NCBI RefSeq assembly: GCF_041260155.1 | Contig: NC_091928.1 | Span: 29,134,388 to 29,198,387, forward strand | Length of the DNA stretch: 64,000 nucleotides | Reading direction: 5' to 3' | From: Ptychodera flava | Lineage: Eukaryota; Hemichordata; Enteropneusta; Ptychoderidae | In this document: positions 36,337 through 64,000 of the stretch, one piece after another | Numbering within the stretch: the stretch's first letter is position 1 | How the letters are laid out: every line of letters starts with the position of its first letter | The notes under the pieces: generated by a model | The model's input: the letters and a program-made list of their open reading frames with translations, nothing else | Told to the model about the DNA's origin: nothing | Databases searched by the model: none | Program-made: the position numbers and the translations under genes

Positions 36337-36338
<2 letters not shown>
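35346..36338. other. no recognisable feature
   Basis: Intergenic, AT-leaning sequence with no supported exon or repeat. Confidence 0.4.

Positions 36339-36425
<87 letters not shown>
36339..36425. repeat. (CT)n microsatellite
   Basis: About 87 bp of uninterrupted TC dinucleotide. Confidence 0.95.
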
Positions 36426-36428
<3 letters not shown>

Positions 36429-36831
36429 CATTTTCACATCAGAATTTTAGGGTTTTGTTTGTTAAAATGATTGTAGTTTAACTACTGTAATTACCCATAT
36501 TGTAACCAGGCACCATTATGAAGGGGTACTCGGTCTACTTTTTTTGATCGTTAGGCCAATCATAGACCCTCGAATAAAAATATCCAGTGCCTATACGGAT
36601 CAACCTGCGTAAATCCTGTATAACCGATCACAGTTTTATGTCTTCCAACGAACTTCGGGTCAGCCCTTGGCACGGCCCCGAAAATCTTTCAAGGGTGTCT
36701 TAGACTAACCCCCCCCCCCCCCGGTCTCTTAGCTTGTCTCCTCAGAGCATAATAGACCCTAGAGAAAAAACGATCTACGGGTCTATGGTCAGAGCAGTTA
36801 CTGATATTTATATGCCCGTCACCATTTTACA

Positions 36832-36950
36832 AGTGGTATAGCCACAAACTGATGATGTCAAATCGCCGTACACAAAACACAGACGCCTTGTAATTGTGGC
36901 ACTGTGTATTGTGTACGGCGATTTGACGCCATCAGCTTGTGGCTTACACT
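36832..36950. repeat. hairpin-forming inverted repeat
   Basis: Arms 36832-36882 and 36902-36950 share CAAATCGCCGTACACAA and its inverse around a 19-bp loop. The right arm runs straight into the TA-flanked MITE at 36947, so one element probably inserted at the edge of the other. Confidence 0.65.
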
Positions 36951-37260
36951 TGGTTCAAGTCTGTGATTTGTGAATGTTTGAGTTGGGTGGAAGCGATGAT
37001 TTGTGTTCTGCTTTCATGTGAAACGCGCGAGTGGGATGAACGCGATTGGTGGGGAAAACGCTATACAGGGGAGGTTCTCCCGGTGAATCCGGCAGAAACT
37101 AACTCACTACTGCGCAGACTCAAAGGTAACACGTTCAGTCGCTAGGAAAACCTGGCCTGCTCTATTCCAAAAAGTTTTGTATGAAATAGGAGAGAAACAA
37201 GAGAAACTAGTACAAATGATTTTATTTTTTAGACATTCACCGACTTGAACCAAGTCTAGT
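36947..37260 (+). mobile_element. TA-flanked MITE family H, copy 1
   Basis: Starts ACACTTGGTTCAAGTCTGTG and ends GACTTGAACCAAGTCTA. It shares nearly its whole length with 39703-40044, including AACTCACTACTGCGCAGACT. Terminal inverted repeats of about 14-16 bp next to TA suggest a Tc1/mariner-type mobiliser. Confidence 0.7.
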
Positions 37261-38579
37261 TGTGGCTATACAACTAGTAAAATGGTGCTGGTCTTTTGAT
37301 ATCCCCAAACAGCCCTCTATATTCACAAAACTTGGAAGAATGCTGGCAGGGGTATATACGCCCCGCCAACTTTGAAGACTGCACATTAATTTTTCAAAGG
37401 CAAAATGCATATCGCATATCGACGTTTTCACAACTCTCTGTAAGGATTTGAGTGTCAATCCCCCGAGATAGTGGCAAACTTGATGGGTTGCAAGTTGATT
37501 ACACATACTACCACTTCTATCGAACTGGACGTCGATGGTCAAACTGTTTTGGAACACATGGTCTTGTGTATGGGCTTGGGGGTTCCCATGTCAATAGAAC
37601 CACTTAGGTAGAAGCATGGAGGTAGTAGAAGCAAATGCCTGCACTCAGATGTGGCATTCCGTTCAAGGTGTTGATGGGTCTCTTTGTCTATATTTCTTTA
37701 TCAGACCAATTTGTGAAATGTGTGCACTGCAATAGGTGCGTAAATTATGTGTGCAATGGCCAGCATAGACGTACAAAATCCTGGGAGGAAGGACTGGTGG
37801 TACGGGAACACACCAACGCCAATTTCGACATAAGCCACAGTACTGTAGATTTCCCATAATTCATTATGATTTGTATCCTCGGAGATTCCTCAGTGAAGTC
37901 TACCATGTCTCCCATGTGTAGACAAATTCACAGACTAGTTGTCAAAATTTTGAAAACATACTTTTATGCACACCGTTCTTCTCAATTCTCATTTTAAATG
38001 ATTTGGAAAATATGCATATTGAGGGAGGAGATAGCATTTTTGTAAACTTTGCCACTGACTGTGTCCTCAGCCATACACGATAATGTGATGGAAAGTAGGG
38101 AGACTACTTACACCTGTTTTATGAAAAAAAAGGATATTGATTTTGCAATGGAAGTGACAAAAGAAATTTGCATGCTAAGTTTTCTCAGAGAATGACCCCT
38201 TCAGTTCGTCATAACTTGCTGCCCAAAAAGCATGGCATTTGTAGTACCTAAAGAATGTGACTTTTATGGTTGTTTAGTGGTTATTTTGAAACTTTCACTG
38301 AAATATCTAAACGTACTTTTACTAGATATTATTTGACCATTATTCTGATGCTGTACATTAGTGCTTACATGCAGAACTGAAAAAGTTTTTAGAAAAGTAA
38401 CCTTCATGGATACAAATCGAAGAGAATTGTTGGTAATTTATTGTATTGTGATAAGCGTGCGCATTCATTTACATAAAGTGAGAACGCGACTTGAGTCACA
38501 CAAAAAACCCGGGTCACAGCAGCGGTAGACAATTTCTTGTTTTCTTCAAAATCGCTTGTTCATAGTGCTGGAAACGACA
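37261..38579. other. intergenic and oxygenase upstream region
   Basis: No exon or repeat is recognised. Close to the oxygenase start there is a TGAGTCA AP-1-type word at 38492-38498 and a weak ACATAAAG box near 38471. Neither is strong enough to call a promoter. Confidence 0.35.
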
Positions 38580-56061
<17,482 letters not shown>

Positions 56062-56172
56062 TTGACAACTGACCCGGAAGATAACATATTTTATTCAACT
56101 TTATCGTTACGGCCGGGCACCATTTGATTCCGGAAATACCGCTGTCTGTGCACGCACAGATGTAAATGTATT
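56062..56172 (+). other. start of oxygenase 3' UTR
   Basis: Follows the stop codon and shows no motif. Candidate AATAAA signals lie further on at about 57316 and 57763, which would place two MITEs inside the 3' UTR. The true end is not decided. Confidence 0.3.
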
Positions 56173-56650
56173 TTAAGGTGACGCGCGCCTCAAAACAAAC
56201 AGGTCTCAGTGACTTGAACTTTTGCTCAAACTACCATCCAGGAAACTTCCAACAATTCCCTTTCCGAATAAAATATAAAAACAGAAGTAACCATGAAAAG
56301 TTTGGTACTAGAAAGGCAATATTACCGACACCTTAATTCAAAATAGCCTTAATCCCCGTGTTTGTTCACTAGGGGGGGGGAATAAACTTTTCGATTTCCA
56401 CATAAATTTAATTTACTTAATGAGCGTCAAAACAACCCCCACAAGAGGTAGCACAGAAACTTGGTGGAGGATTCACCTCATAATGTTGGGATAATGTTTG
56501 GGTCATTTGTTTCTCTGGAGCCAAAAGTTGTACAGTGACCTCAGTGCTTTTCATTCTCAAATTTCACTTAACGTAATCGGAAGTTCGTCAACTCTGTGGA
56601 AAGTTTGAGCAAAATTTTAAGGTCAGGTTTGAGGTGCATACCGCCTGTAA
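56173..56650. mobile_element. MITE family A, copy 8 (composite)
   Basis: Begins TTAAGGTGACGCGCGCCTC in forward order. From about 56490 it repeats the family interior in the same TTTGTTTCTCTGGAGCCAAA block before reaching GGTGCATACCGCC. It looks like two partial copies fused or rearranged. Confidence 0.5.
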
Positions 56651-56859
56651 TGAAGTTTTTTATCGAATTTTACAGTTCAGATTTGACCATCATTTCGTTT
56701 TCACCACTCCGGGAAAAGGGGGGGGGGCGAATAACAATCTTTAAAAACGTGACCGGATTTGTGCGACCCTTTACAGTGAGGGCGATACGTATATGATTTA
56801 AATGTTTTGAATATTGTGAGGGTGTACTTCATGTATTCATGCCAATAGACCATTGAGTT

Positions 56860-57206
56860 TTAAAGGGAGGCGCCGTCCCGTCTGCGGCTGTGCATATGGG
56901 ACCCATACAACACGTCTGTTGCTAGGCCCAATATTACCCAATATCGGTTGTGCATATACAACATTTGAAAATGGCTATTGTACCGAAATTGGTGACCGCT
57001 GCCTAAGCAGCTTCATATAAAATAAGGGATTCGACCAAAGTTTATTTGGCAAAGTCTTGCGCTGATTGAAAAGCTAAAAAACTGGTGAACTATGAATATG
57101 CATCAAATGCTGAATTCACATTTGCTCGGCATTCTTCACTTATGTCTGGGGAGAGGCAATGTTTATCAACAAGAAAGTCGCGCAGCCGCAGACTGGATCC
57201 CTTTAA
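56860..57206 (+). mobile_element. TTAAAGGGAGG MITE family F, full copy
   Basis: 347 bp with TTAA on both sides. The left end TTAAAGGGA leads to GTCTGCGGCTGTGC, and the right end reads GCGCAGCCGCAGAC and then TCCCTTTAA, so a subterminal inverted block sits inside the termini. Confidence 0.65.
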
Positions 57207-57940
57207 CATGGTCCCTACTGACAGACATGGCCAAGTTACAACCAACTTCCACCATTTATCGTTTTAACACGCAGTGCTGCCTGTAAACAAGGATTTGAAA
57301 CCCCAGTTTCTTGTTCAATAAAACTGTCACGGTGCGTACATTCAACTTAAAATATTCGTGTTATTTTACACGACTTTGATTTTGTGTAAAATGTTTTGTA
57401 AAGGTATCTGAAATTTTACTCAAACAACTCAATATTTTTTTTTTACTTTCATACTCACGAAAGTATCTGCAACGTCTTCCCACCAACTGTTTGTCATTTC
57501 ATCTGATGTTTACTTTTTGTAGATACATACTTTTATCGATGTCTTCAATTATACTTTTTTGTTATCAGACGGTTTTAGAATTTGTTTTCATTTTACACGA
57601 GTCTTACTAAAATTTCCTTTTTATCGTCATGTAAACACATTTGTATATTTTGTGTTTTTTTTGCATCTATAGTTTTTATAGTGCAGCTGTATTTCTTACC
57701 CGACTTTCGAAGGATTTGTTACGATAATTTTAGATGTGTTGAGTAATAGCTCGTGTCTATTAAATAAAGTGTTAGCGGAAAGATATCCGTAGAATTTTAA
57801 TGAATATTCCGATCTTCAGCCCATGCAGAGTCCTGCTCATGTCTCATAACAATGGTTGCTGTAGGATAAGAACAGTATACAATGCCTTTTGATGGAGACC
57901 TGCTTTTGATATTTATCATAGCCTCATTTTGGTGCTAATT

Positions 57941-58108
57941 GACCCTTTTCATAAGTATAGCGCCCTCCTGTGGCCACTGTGAATTTGAAGTCAAAGCGAG
58001 GCCACTGGGGAAAACCCTGGGCAGGGGCTGGAGGGTTTTCCCAGTGGCCTCGCTTTGACTTCAAATTCACAGTGGCCACAGGAGGGCGCTATACTTATGA
58101 AAAGGGTC
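57941..58108. repeat. 168-bp near-perfect hairpin
   Basis: Arms of about 78 bp (57941-58018 and 58031-58108) are almost perfectly complementary. They start GACCCTTTTCATAAGTATAG and close around a 12-bp GC-rich loop. A foldback MITE is likely. The ORF over it is an artefact. Confidence 0.8.
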
Positions 58109-58641
58109 TATTGACTACACAGCAAGAAAGCTACAGCCATTCTTTGGGTATAAAACGCAGTTTAACTTCATCGGGTTCATTGTTTCGAATGACTGACACA
58201 TGGAAGCAACGTGAGCAACTGCTCCAGAAAACTGGCATAGATCTTTTCAACGCAGATAAATATAGCTGTGTGCCACCATAGTACCTATCGTGAATACTTT
58301 GGACACAGCGTTGTGAGCGAAATACTGTCTATTTTACAGTTTCAAGTGCGTTATTGATGAAAAGTTCGTTTCTGTACACACGGTCAGTGGCGTCGATAAG
58401 ATAGCCGTTGACCATATAACTGCTGTCAATCACAAAGTGACGAGCAGAAGGTGCTTATGATTAAACATTTGCTGTGTACACCGTATTACCTACGATATAC
58501 ACAATGCAACAAAATCCTCAAAGGTCTTTCTCATAGTTTGTACGATTCAAGACTGAACCTTTGCCCACCACATCTGTAAGGAAATATTTTGACATATGAT
58601 TTTGTTTCATAGTGAATGAAATACAGGAACACATTATAACA

Positions 58642-58868
58642 TTTACAGGGAAATAGTCGTCGGAACTGCACCTGTGCGAGTTTCTTGTTTACAAACTATG
58701 TATTTCGTGTACGATATCTAGATGCACCTCATCATCATAGCTGCAACACTTAAATTATACGATGCAGATTATGGCAGACATGTTTTAACTTCAAGTTGAT
58801 ACAGTGTTCACATTGGTAATGGTACCATACGACCTATGAGCGCAGTTCCGACGACTGTATCCCTTTAA
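58642..58868 (+). mobile_element. TTAAAGGG MITE family E, copy 2
   Basis: 227 bp with inverted ends TTTACAGGGAAATAGTCGTC and GACGACTGTATCCCTTTAA, each followed inward by GGAACTGC or its inverse. Shares its interior with 14860-15103. Its right TTAA is also the left TTAA of the next MITE. Confidence 0.75.
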
Positions 58869-59128
58869 AGGTATACTGTCACCTGTTCCAATTTGCCACA
58901 GTTATCATGGCAAGAGAAAATCTAACCAATCACAGATTTTAAGCGGGTGGCCGCTTTTTAAAAACAGCGCCCTCACATGGGCATTTTGAATACCAAGGAA
59001 TCAAACATTAGGCCCATTAAGCTGTAGTTTGGGGAAACTAAATACAGCCGTTTTTGAATAACTGTAGTAATTCAATAATTTGACCATATATGGGCATATT
59101 TAGATTACAAATGACTGTATACCTTTAA
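58865..59128 (+). mobile_element. TTAAAGGTATAC MITE family B, copy 3
   Basis: 264 bp, TTAAAGGTATACTGTCACC to GACTGTATACCTTTAA. Longer than the 44326 copy by an internal segment near 59000-59075. Confidence 0.75.
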
Positions 59129-59156
59129 TGCCATTTAATGACAACTTCCATTTGCT

Positions 59157-59382
59157 TGTTCACTTAACGCCTGATTGATATCCCGTTGCAGTCTGACGAA
59201 ATCAGACATATCAGTAATGGATATATATATATAACTTGGAATCGTCAGCATACAAAGATAACTTTGCATGGCTCATATACTCAGTCTCAGACATGTCATA
59301 TTGAAACACGTTTTTGATGTAAAGCACAAAAAAGGAGCGGGCCCAAAATAGACCCTTACAGTACACCTGATGTTACATGTCC
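59157..59382 (-). mobile_element. degraded LINE reverse transcriptase fragment
   Basis: On the minus strand a broken reading gives GSILGPLLF, then LYADDSKLYIYIS and DFVRLQRDINQALSE. These are the CR1/L2-type RT motif B, the YADD catalytic box and the downstream LQxDI helix. At least one frame change and one stop lie within the fragment. No ends were found. Confidence 0.7.
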
Positions 59383-59431
59383 CTAGACATGGAACAGACT
59401 CGTCAAATTGCATGAGTTCGAAGTATCATAA

Positions 59432-59600
59432 TGTACGACCTAACTTGTCTTCGAAAGGACTCTCAAAATTCAACATTTTTTCTGGTTCACCGTTTGTGGA
59501 GGCTCATTTTTAAGTTCTTGGAGTAAAAAATATTCCACAGTCTGCACGGTCTTTGTCAGAGTTAATACAGAGATTGCGACCATTTTAAATCAAATATTTA
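59432..59600 (-). mobile_element. MITE family A, copy 9 (partial)
   Basis: GGACTCTCAAAATTCAAC, then TGTGGAGGCTCATTTTTAAG, GTTAATACAGAG and CGACCATTTTAAAT match the left half of the family. The rest is replaced by an ATTT repeat. Confidence 0.5.
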
Positions 59601-59658
59601 TTTATTTATTCTGATTTATTTATTCCTCTATTTATTTATTTACTTACTTATTTATTTT
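59598..59658. repeat. imperfect (ATTT)n microsatellite
   Basis: About 60 bp of ATTT with substitutions. Confidence 0.85.
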
Positions 59659-59659
59659 T

Positions 59660-62600
59660 CATGCTCATACTGGTTAGCTTTATGATCTCAAGTGTGGCAA
59701 CAGCTTTCTCGGCATTCAGGAGTTCCTAATTTTACAAATCAAGATGTTTTGTATGTTGTTCATTATAGTTTTTACATTAAAGAAACAGTTGTTCATTTTT
59801 CATCACATTAATTATCAGTGTTTTTATGACATCAAAGAGATAAAAATACCTTTTCATTTCTGGTGGTAAACTTTTGCCACCAGATATAATGAGGTTGCAA
59901 TTCTAAAAATCTGGTAGCAATGTGAAGTGTATATTACCACAGATATAGAATACTTCTGCAGCATTCAGTCAGTGTTCACAGTATGACAATTTATCGTATA
60001 TGTAATCTACAAGCTCTTCACGTGGCAAATTTATGCAATCTTTAAGTCATGACGAAAATTTTGTTAGCCACACAAATTAAAAAATTCTATGCAGAAGAAA
60101 GCATTTCGTAGCATAGTGGCAGTGTAGATACAAGTATTGTGGTGTTGTGTCATAGTTGTGATCAAGCAGGCTCAATAGCATCTTAAGCATAAGTATTTTT
60201 CTTGAGACAAAGAGGGTCGCGCCCAAATCCTGTTAAACAAGGCACAATGTTACTGTTCATTTAATTTCCCAATGTTTTTAATAGTAATCATTGTTTTAAT
60301 GATTATGATAATATTTTAGCCTAGGAACATTTTCATTTGATATTTTGATGTCATCAAGAAATGTCTGGTGATGTTCACTATTACATCATTAAACTGGTGG
60401 AATCTGCAAAAATACTAAAATCATTCAGAATCACATCATTTCTTGTATAAGTTAAAGCATTTTGAAATGGTCCAAATGGACAATTTTAATAGTTCTACTT
60501 TTGAATTGTTGCTTTGATGTTAAGTTACCATGCAAAAATTGCTGCTCTAAAATGTGATGATTTCAAATGGATATGCTTACTGCAACTACTGTTGACAATT
60601 TCCCGTTGCCATGACTCTGAATGATAATTTAAAACAGACAGTCAAGCTAAATGTCATTAAATTGAAACCATAATTGCGTACTTAATAGGTCTTCATTCAT
60701 TACATCACATGAGGTGACCCAGCTTTGACCTTTCAGAAAACCCCAGTTTCTCTCCCTTTCCCTTGTATTATGACTCTGTTTGTGAAAGGTTCCTTTGAGA
60801 TTATGGTTTTTACTATCAAACTGAGTAGCTGCTGGCCAAATTTTGATTCAAGCAAAGTAGGTAAAACTTCGACTCTAGGGCGACCGGTACAGGTACGCGG
60901 GACTCACATAGGCAAAGCCAAGCCTCAGTGTATTCAGGGACGTGGTTGTAGTATCGAACAGCAACAATGTTTGCTTCACGTACCAGGGAATTTGTAACTT
61001 TGTAGAAAGGAGAGTAAAGTGTTTTAATACATTGCAACTTTGTCAACTTGGAAGGAGAGTAAACTGTGTCAACATCTTACAACACTTTATTGTTAGCCCT
61101 AGTCTAAGTTCTGTTGAGGAGGCAGCCTGATATATGGCCTACGAAGATTGCGTCATGGTGACCCACAACGATTATTTTATATGGACAAAACAAAAACAAT
61201 TACGTCAAATGTCGCAATGCTGCAGGTTGGCAGAAACACTGCATCATCTCTCTTATTATCATTCATGCAAGAAACACACTGTCACATACTTAAAGATATT
61301 GGAAGCATGTCATTTTGATGTCACTGAATGAATGACGTTTTTGTGAATTCAAATAAAACTGACCAGATACGTTGGTAAAATTGAATAAATATACGTTTTA
61401 AATTCAGTCACAAAGTACAAAAAACGAAAAGCTGTGAAGACGCTGGTTTTAATGTTGAATATTGAACATGATGAAGTAAACAAACTGTATTTCCATTTAC
61501 TAATTCCATTAACAACATCTATGTACTGTCACGGGCATTTAAATGCACCATTGGCAATTCGATTTCATGAAAGATAACAATGTTTACACATTGAATTTGC
61601 AAAACTATCCAAGAGGCTTGACCACAGACAAGACTCAAGAAGTTCGTGCTATTGAATATGTTTGTGTGCAACAACAAGCAGTGAAAGCAAGACGTGTAGC
61701 TGATCAGCCACGACAAAGTGCATCATGGAGCGCCATGATTTCCGTGTCATCAACGCATACTGACGATATGTCATACGTAATTATGATAGCAGGTGACTCT
61801 TTGATTGATGTTCGGAAGACAGATGGTTTTCTCTCTACCACAAGGGATCATATCCGAATGTACTCAGGCTGATTACATTTATTAGAAGTGTCTAGACGAA
61901 GAGAATAAATAAGTAATATTTTCAGTTTGTACATTTAAGACAAAATGTATATCATCGCTTAATAAAGCAATGCAAATCAAACACCGTTACATCACTTAAC
62001 TTACAAGCATGGTTTGCGTATGGCTTTATTTATGTGTGTTAGCAAAAACTGCAACAACTGATGTTGTGTGTTAGAGTAGCAGTGACTATTGGCACGTATT
62101 TCTGCAAGGCTTACCCTAATCGAAGAAACGGAACGGAACAGAACGGAAGGCCATACAAAATGGAAATTTGTTTCTATTTTCTTTTTTTTTCCTTTTTTTG
62201 CTATGCGTGTGTGACAGTATGGCGTATGGCGTATATTCAAGTTTGTTTGTGTATTGATTGCTTTCTTAAGTCACGTTACAAGCAGGACACTCCATTTTAT
62301 GAAAAGACCGTGTGTGATCTAAGTCGAGGGCTAGCAAGCTCGAGAATACCCTCCAGTCCATCGACTACCTCATATGTAATGCAGTAAAAAAACAGCAACC
62401 ATTATCTTTGTGTACAAAATATACACATATTTTAACCATGGCTATTACACGGAAACCATTGGGACAAAATAAACTTCATCAAGTTTAGTGCCTGAAGCCA
62501 ATTAATCTATCAAATAACGGTCTACTTTGACGTTGACGCAGTGTAAATATACTCAAACCTGTAATCACATCCTGCCTTGCTACAAATAGAACAAGCTCAA

Positions 62601-64000
62601 AGTCTCGAGACGAGCACAGATAGTGATGTCTCCATATGTACGGTCTGCTCGCTTAAACTGAGCACATAAGGGAGGACTCTATCAACACGGGAGAGTGAAC
62701 AAAAAATCACTGCAGCTGAGCTTACTTCTGCTATCAACCCTCGAGTGTTTTCTAACGACACTCCTCATGGTCTCTAAAACGAGCATCTAAAACAAATCCT
62801 TCTTACAAAATCATAGCTCGTTATGTAACTTTGACCAACATGTGAAGGAGTAAGCATTCCGTCGATATCCGGAACGACAACCGAAAAGTCCGTTGAGTTA
62901 ATTCAAACACACTTTGCCCACATCGCTCAAACGGTTAAAAGGTTTCACGATAGCGGTTTTTACAAAGGGACTCTGATTTCGTATAAAACCAAGATGCAAT
63001 CTGTCATCGCATTGGTACTACAATCAACCAAACTAAAAAGATTGCTGAGCAATACAAAAAACATCATCTGGCAAAGAAAATCAAAAACTGAGAAAGCTGC
63101 CATATAACTAATCAAAGTCGGCGGCATGAATTATATAAACCAATACTCTCCTCAGACCAAACCGATTTCAAAGGCCGTTTACAACAAATATTGTTAACGA
63201 AACCATGAAACCTGGGAATGGCTAAACACAGAGAAATAAGATTTATTTCTCGAAACAGCCCTTCACAACATGCTTTTCAAACACCGGAAAGCAGGCACCA
63301 ATATCGACCCGAAATCTATTAAAAAGTCCATGAAATATTGACACAAAACAAAAAGTTCGGATAATCGATTTAAATGCCTAAAACAAACTAATCGTTGTCA
63401 GATTAGTACAACATTTACTGTTAACATAACGAGCACTAGCAACGCTCAAAATATGCCCTAAAACAAATATCCGTATAAGCGTCCAGAAACTCCGGTCGAT
63501 GCTGGGTCATGTTAATTATAATATGACACCACACACCGGATCGCTCACTATAGAGTCAGTCAATAGTGGCTAACTCTCTCAATAACGAATCTGGCTTCTC
63601 CTCTTCGAGGACGAAGATGACTTCATCACACAACCAAGCGGAGGGGATACAAAACAAGAGAGCGACTGATGAAGGAACCCCATTTTTAGTTCCGAAACAC
63701 CGTTAAGACGAATCACTCAATCAACAAACCGGTTTACCGGGGACCAAGATCACATGACTAGGGTCAAAGCACTATCGATTCACTGGTGTCTCGCCATGTA
63801 TTCCACACAAAATAAATGCAATGATCCTTTTATTCACCATATCGTAATATTAAACAAATTTGGTAGAGCCGATGTGTGGAGTTTCCCTCATTTTCCTTTA
63901 TATTAAACTGACGTCGTCGATGGGCAGTAGATTTACAATGTTTTTAAAATTTTATTTCATTTGAAGCAATCAATACGCAAGCAAATTTGAATGTACGCCA
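59660..64000. other. no recognisable feature
   Basis: Several ORFs of 60-110 codons (for example 61543-61872 and 62061-62387) show no known domain, signal peptide or conserved motif. No repeats, hairpins or RNA genes were recognised. The last kilobase is slightly richer in CpG and could approach a gene beyond the right edge. Confidence 0.4.

Noticed and set aside
57970-58281. 103-aa ORF
   Set aside because: The first half is a hairpin arm read in both directions; no homology is recognised.

Overview
The window is animal nuclear DNA. It holds three recognisable protein-coding genes, all on the + strand. Two are split by GT-AG introns of roughly 0.4 to 7 kb and one is intronless, and repeats and transposon relics fill most of the rest. 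The gene set (an ELOVL4/7-type fatty acid elongase, a TRIM2/3/56/71-like RING-B-box-filamin-NHL protein in a single exon, and a BCO/RPE65-family carotenoid oxygenase) together with the repeat style (TTAA-flanked MITEs, CR1/L2-type LINEs, long microsatellites) suggests a marine invertebrate deuterostome such as a hemichordate, amphioxus or echinoderm. The species cannot be fixed from sequence alone.

Layout. 1-14 kb is gene-poor, with satellites, MITEs and a LINE 3' end. 14.15-23.0 kb is the elongase gene: seven coding exons and 294 aa with all family motifs. Its last intron is mostly a 44-bp minisatellite that runs directly into the 3' splice site. 23-31.4 kb is intergenic. It holds a 145-bp hairpin element and a 1.69-kb TTAAAGG-terminated element (27741-29431) loaded with CRE (TGACGTCA) and TCTCGCGAGA motifs and tandem repeats. 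31.6-33.8 kb is the intact TRIM/NHL gene with a plausible TATA/Inr promoter. 33.9-38.5 kb is repeats, including a 578-bp near-perfect palindrome. 38.58-56.06 kb is the carotenoid oxygenase: nine coding exons, 517 aa, all four iron-ligand histidines, and one GC-AG intron. Its largest intron contains one LINE nested inside another of opposite orientation. 56-64 kb is mostly MITEs, a hairpin, a LINE relic and sequence in which I see no gene.

The dominant theme outside the genes is TTAA-targeting non-autonomous DNA transposons. I count at least seven distinct families in 64 kb, five of them sharing the TTAAAGG terminus known from the T2/Kolobok-like group. No retrovirus, LTR element, CRISPR array or convincing tRNA/rRNA gene was seen. 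The three genes have no obvious joint pathway, although the elongase and carotenoid oxygenase are both lipid-metabolism enzymes.
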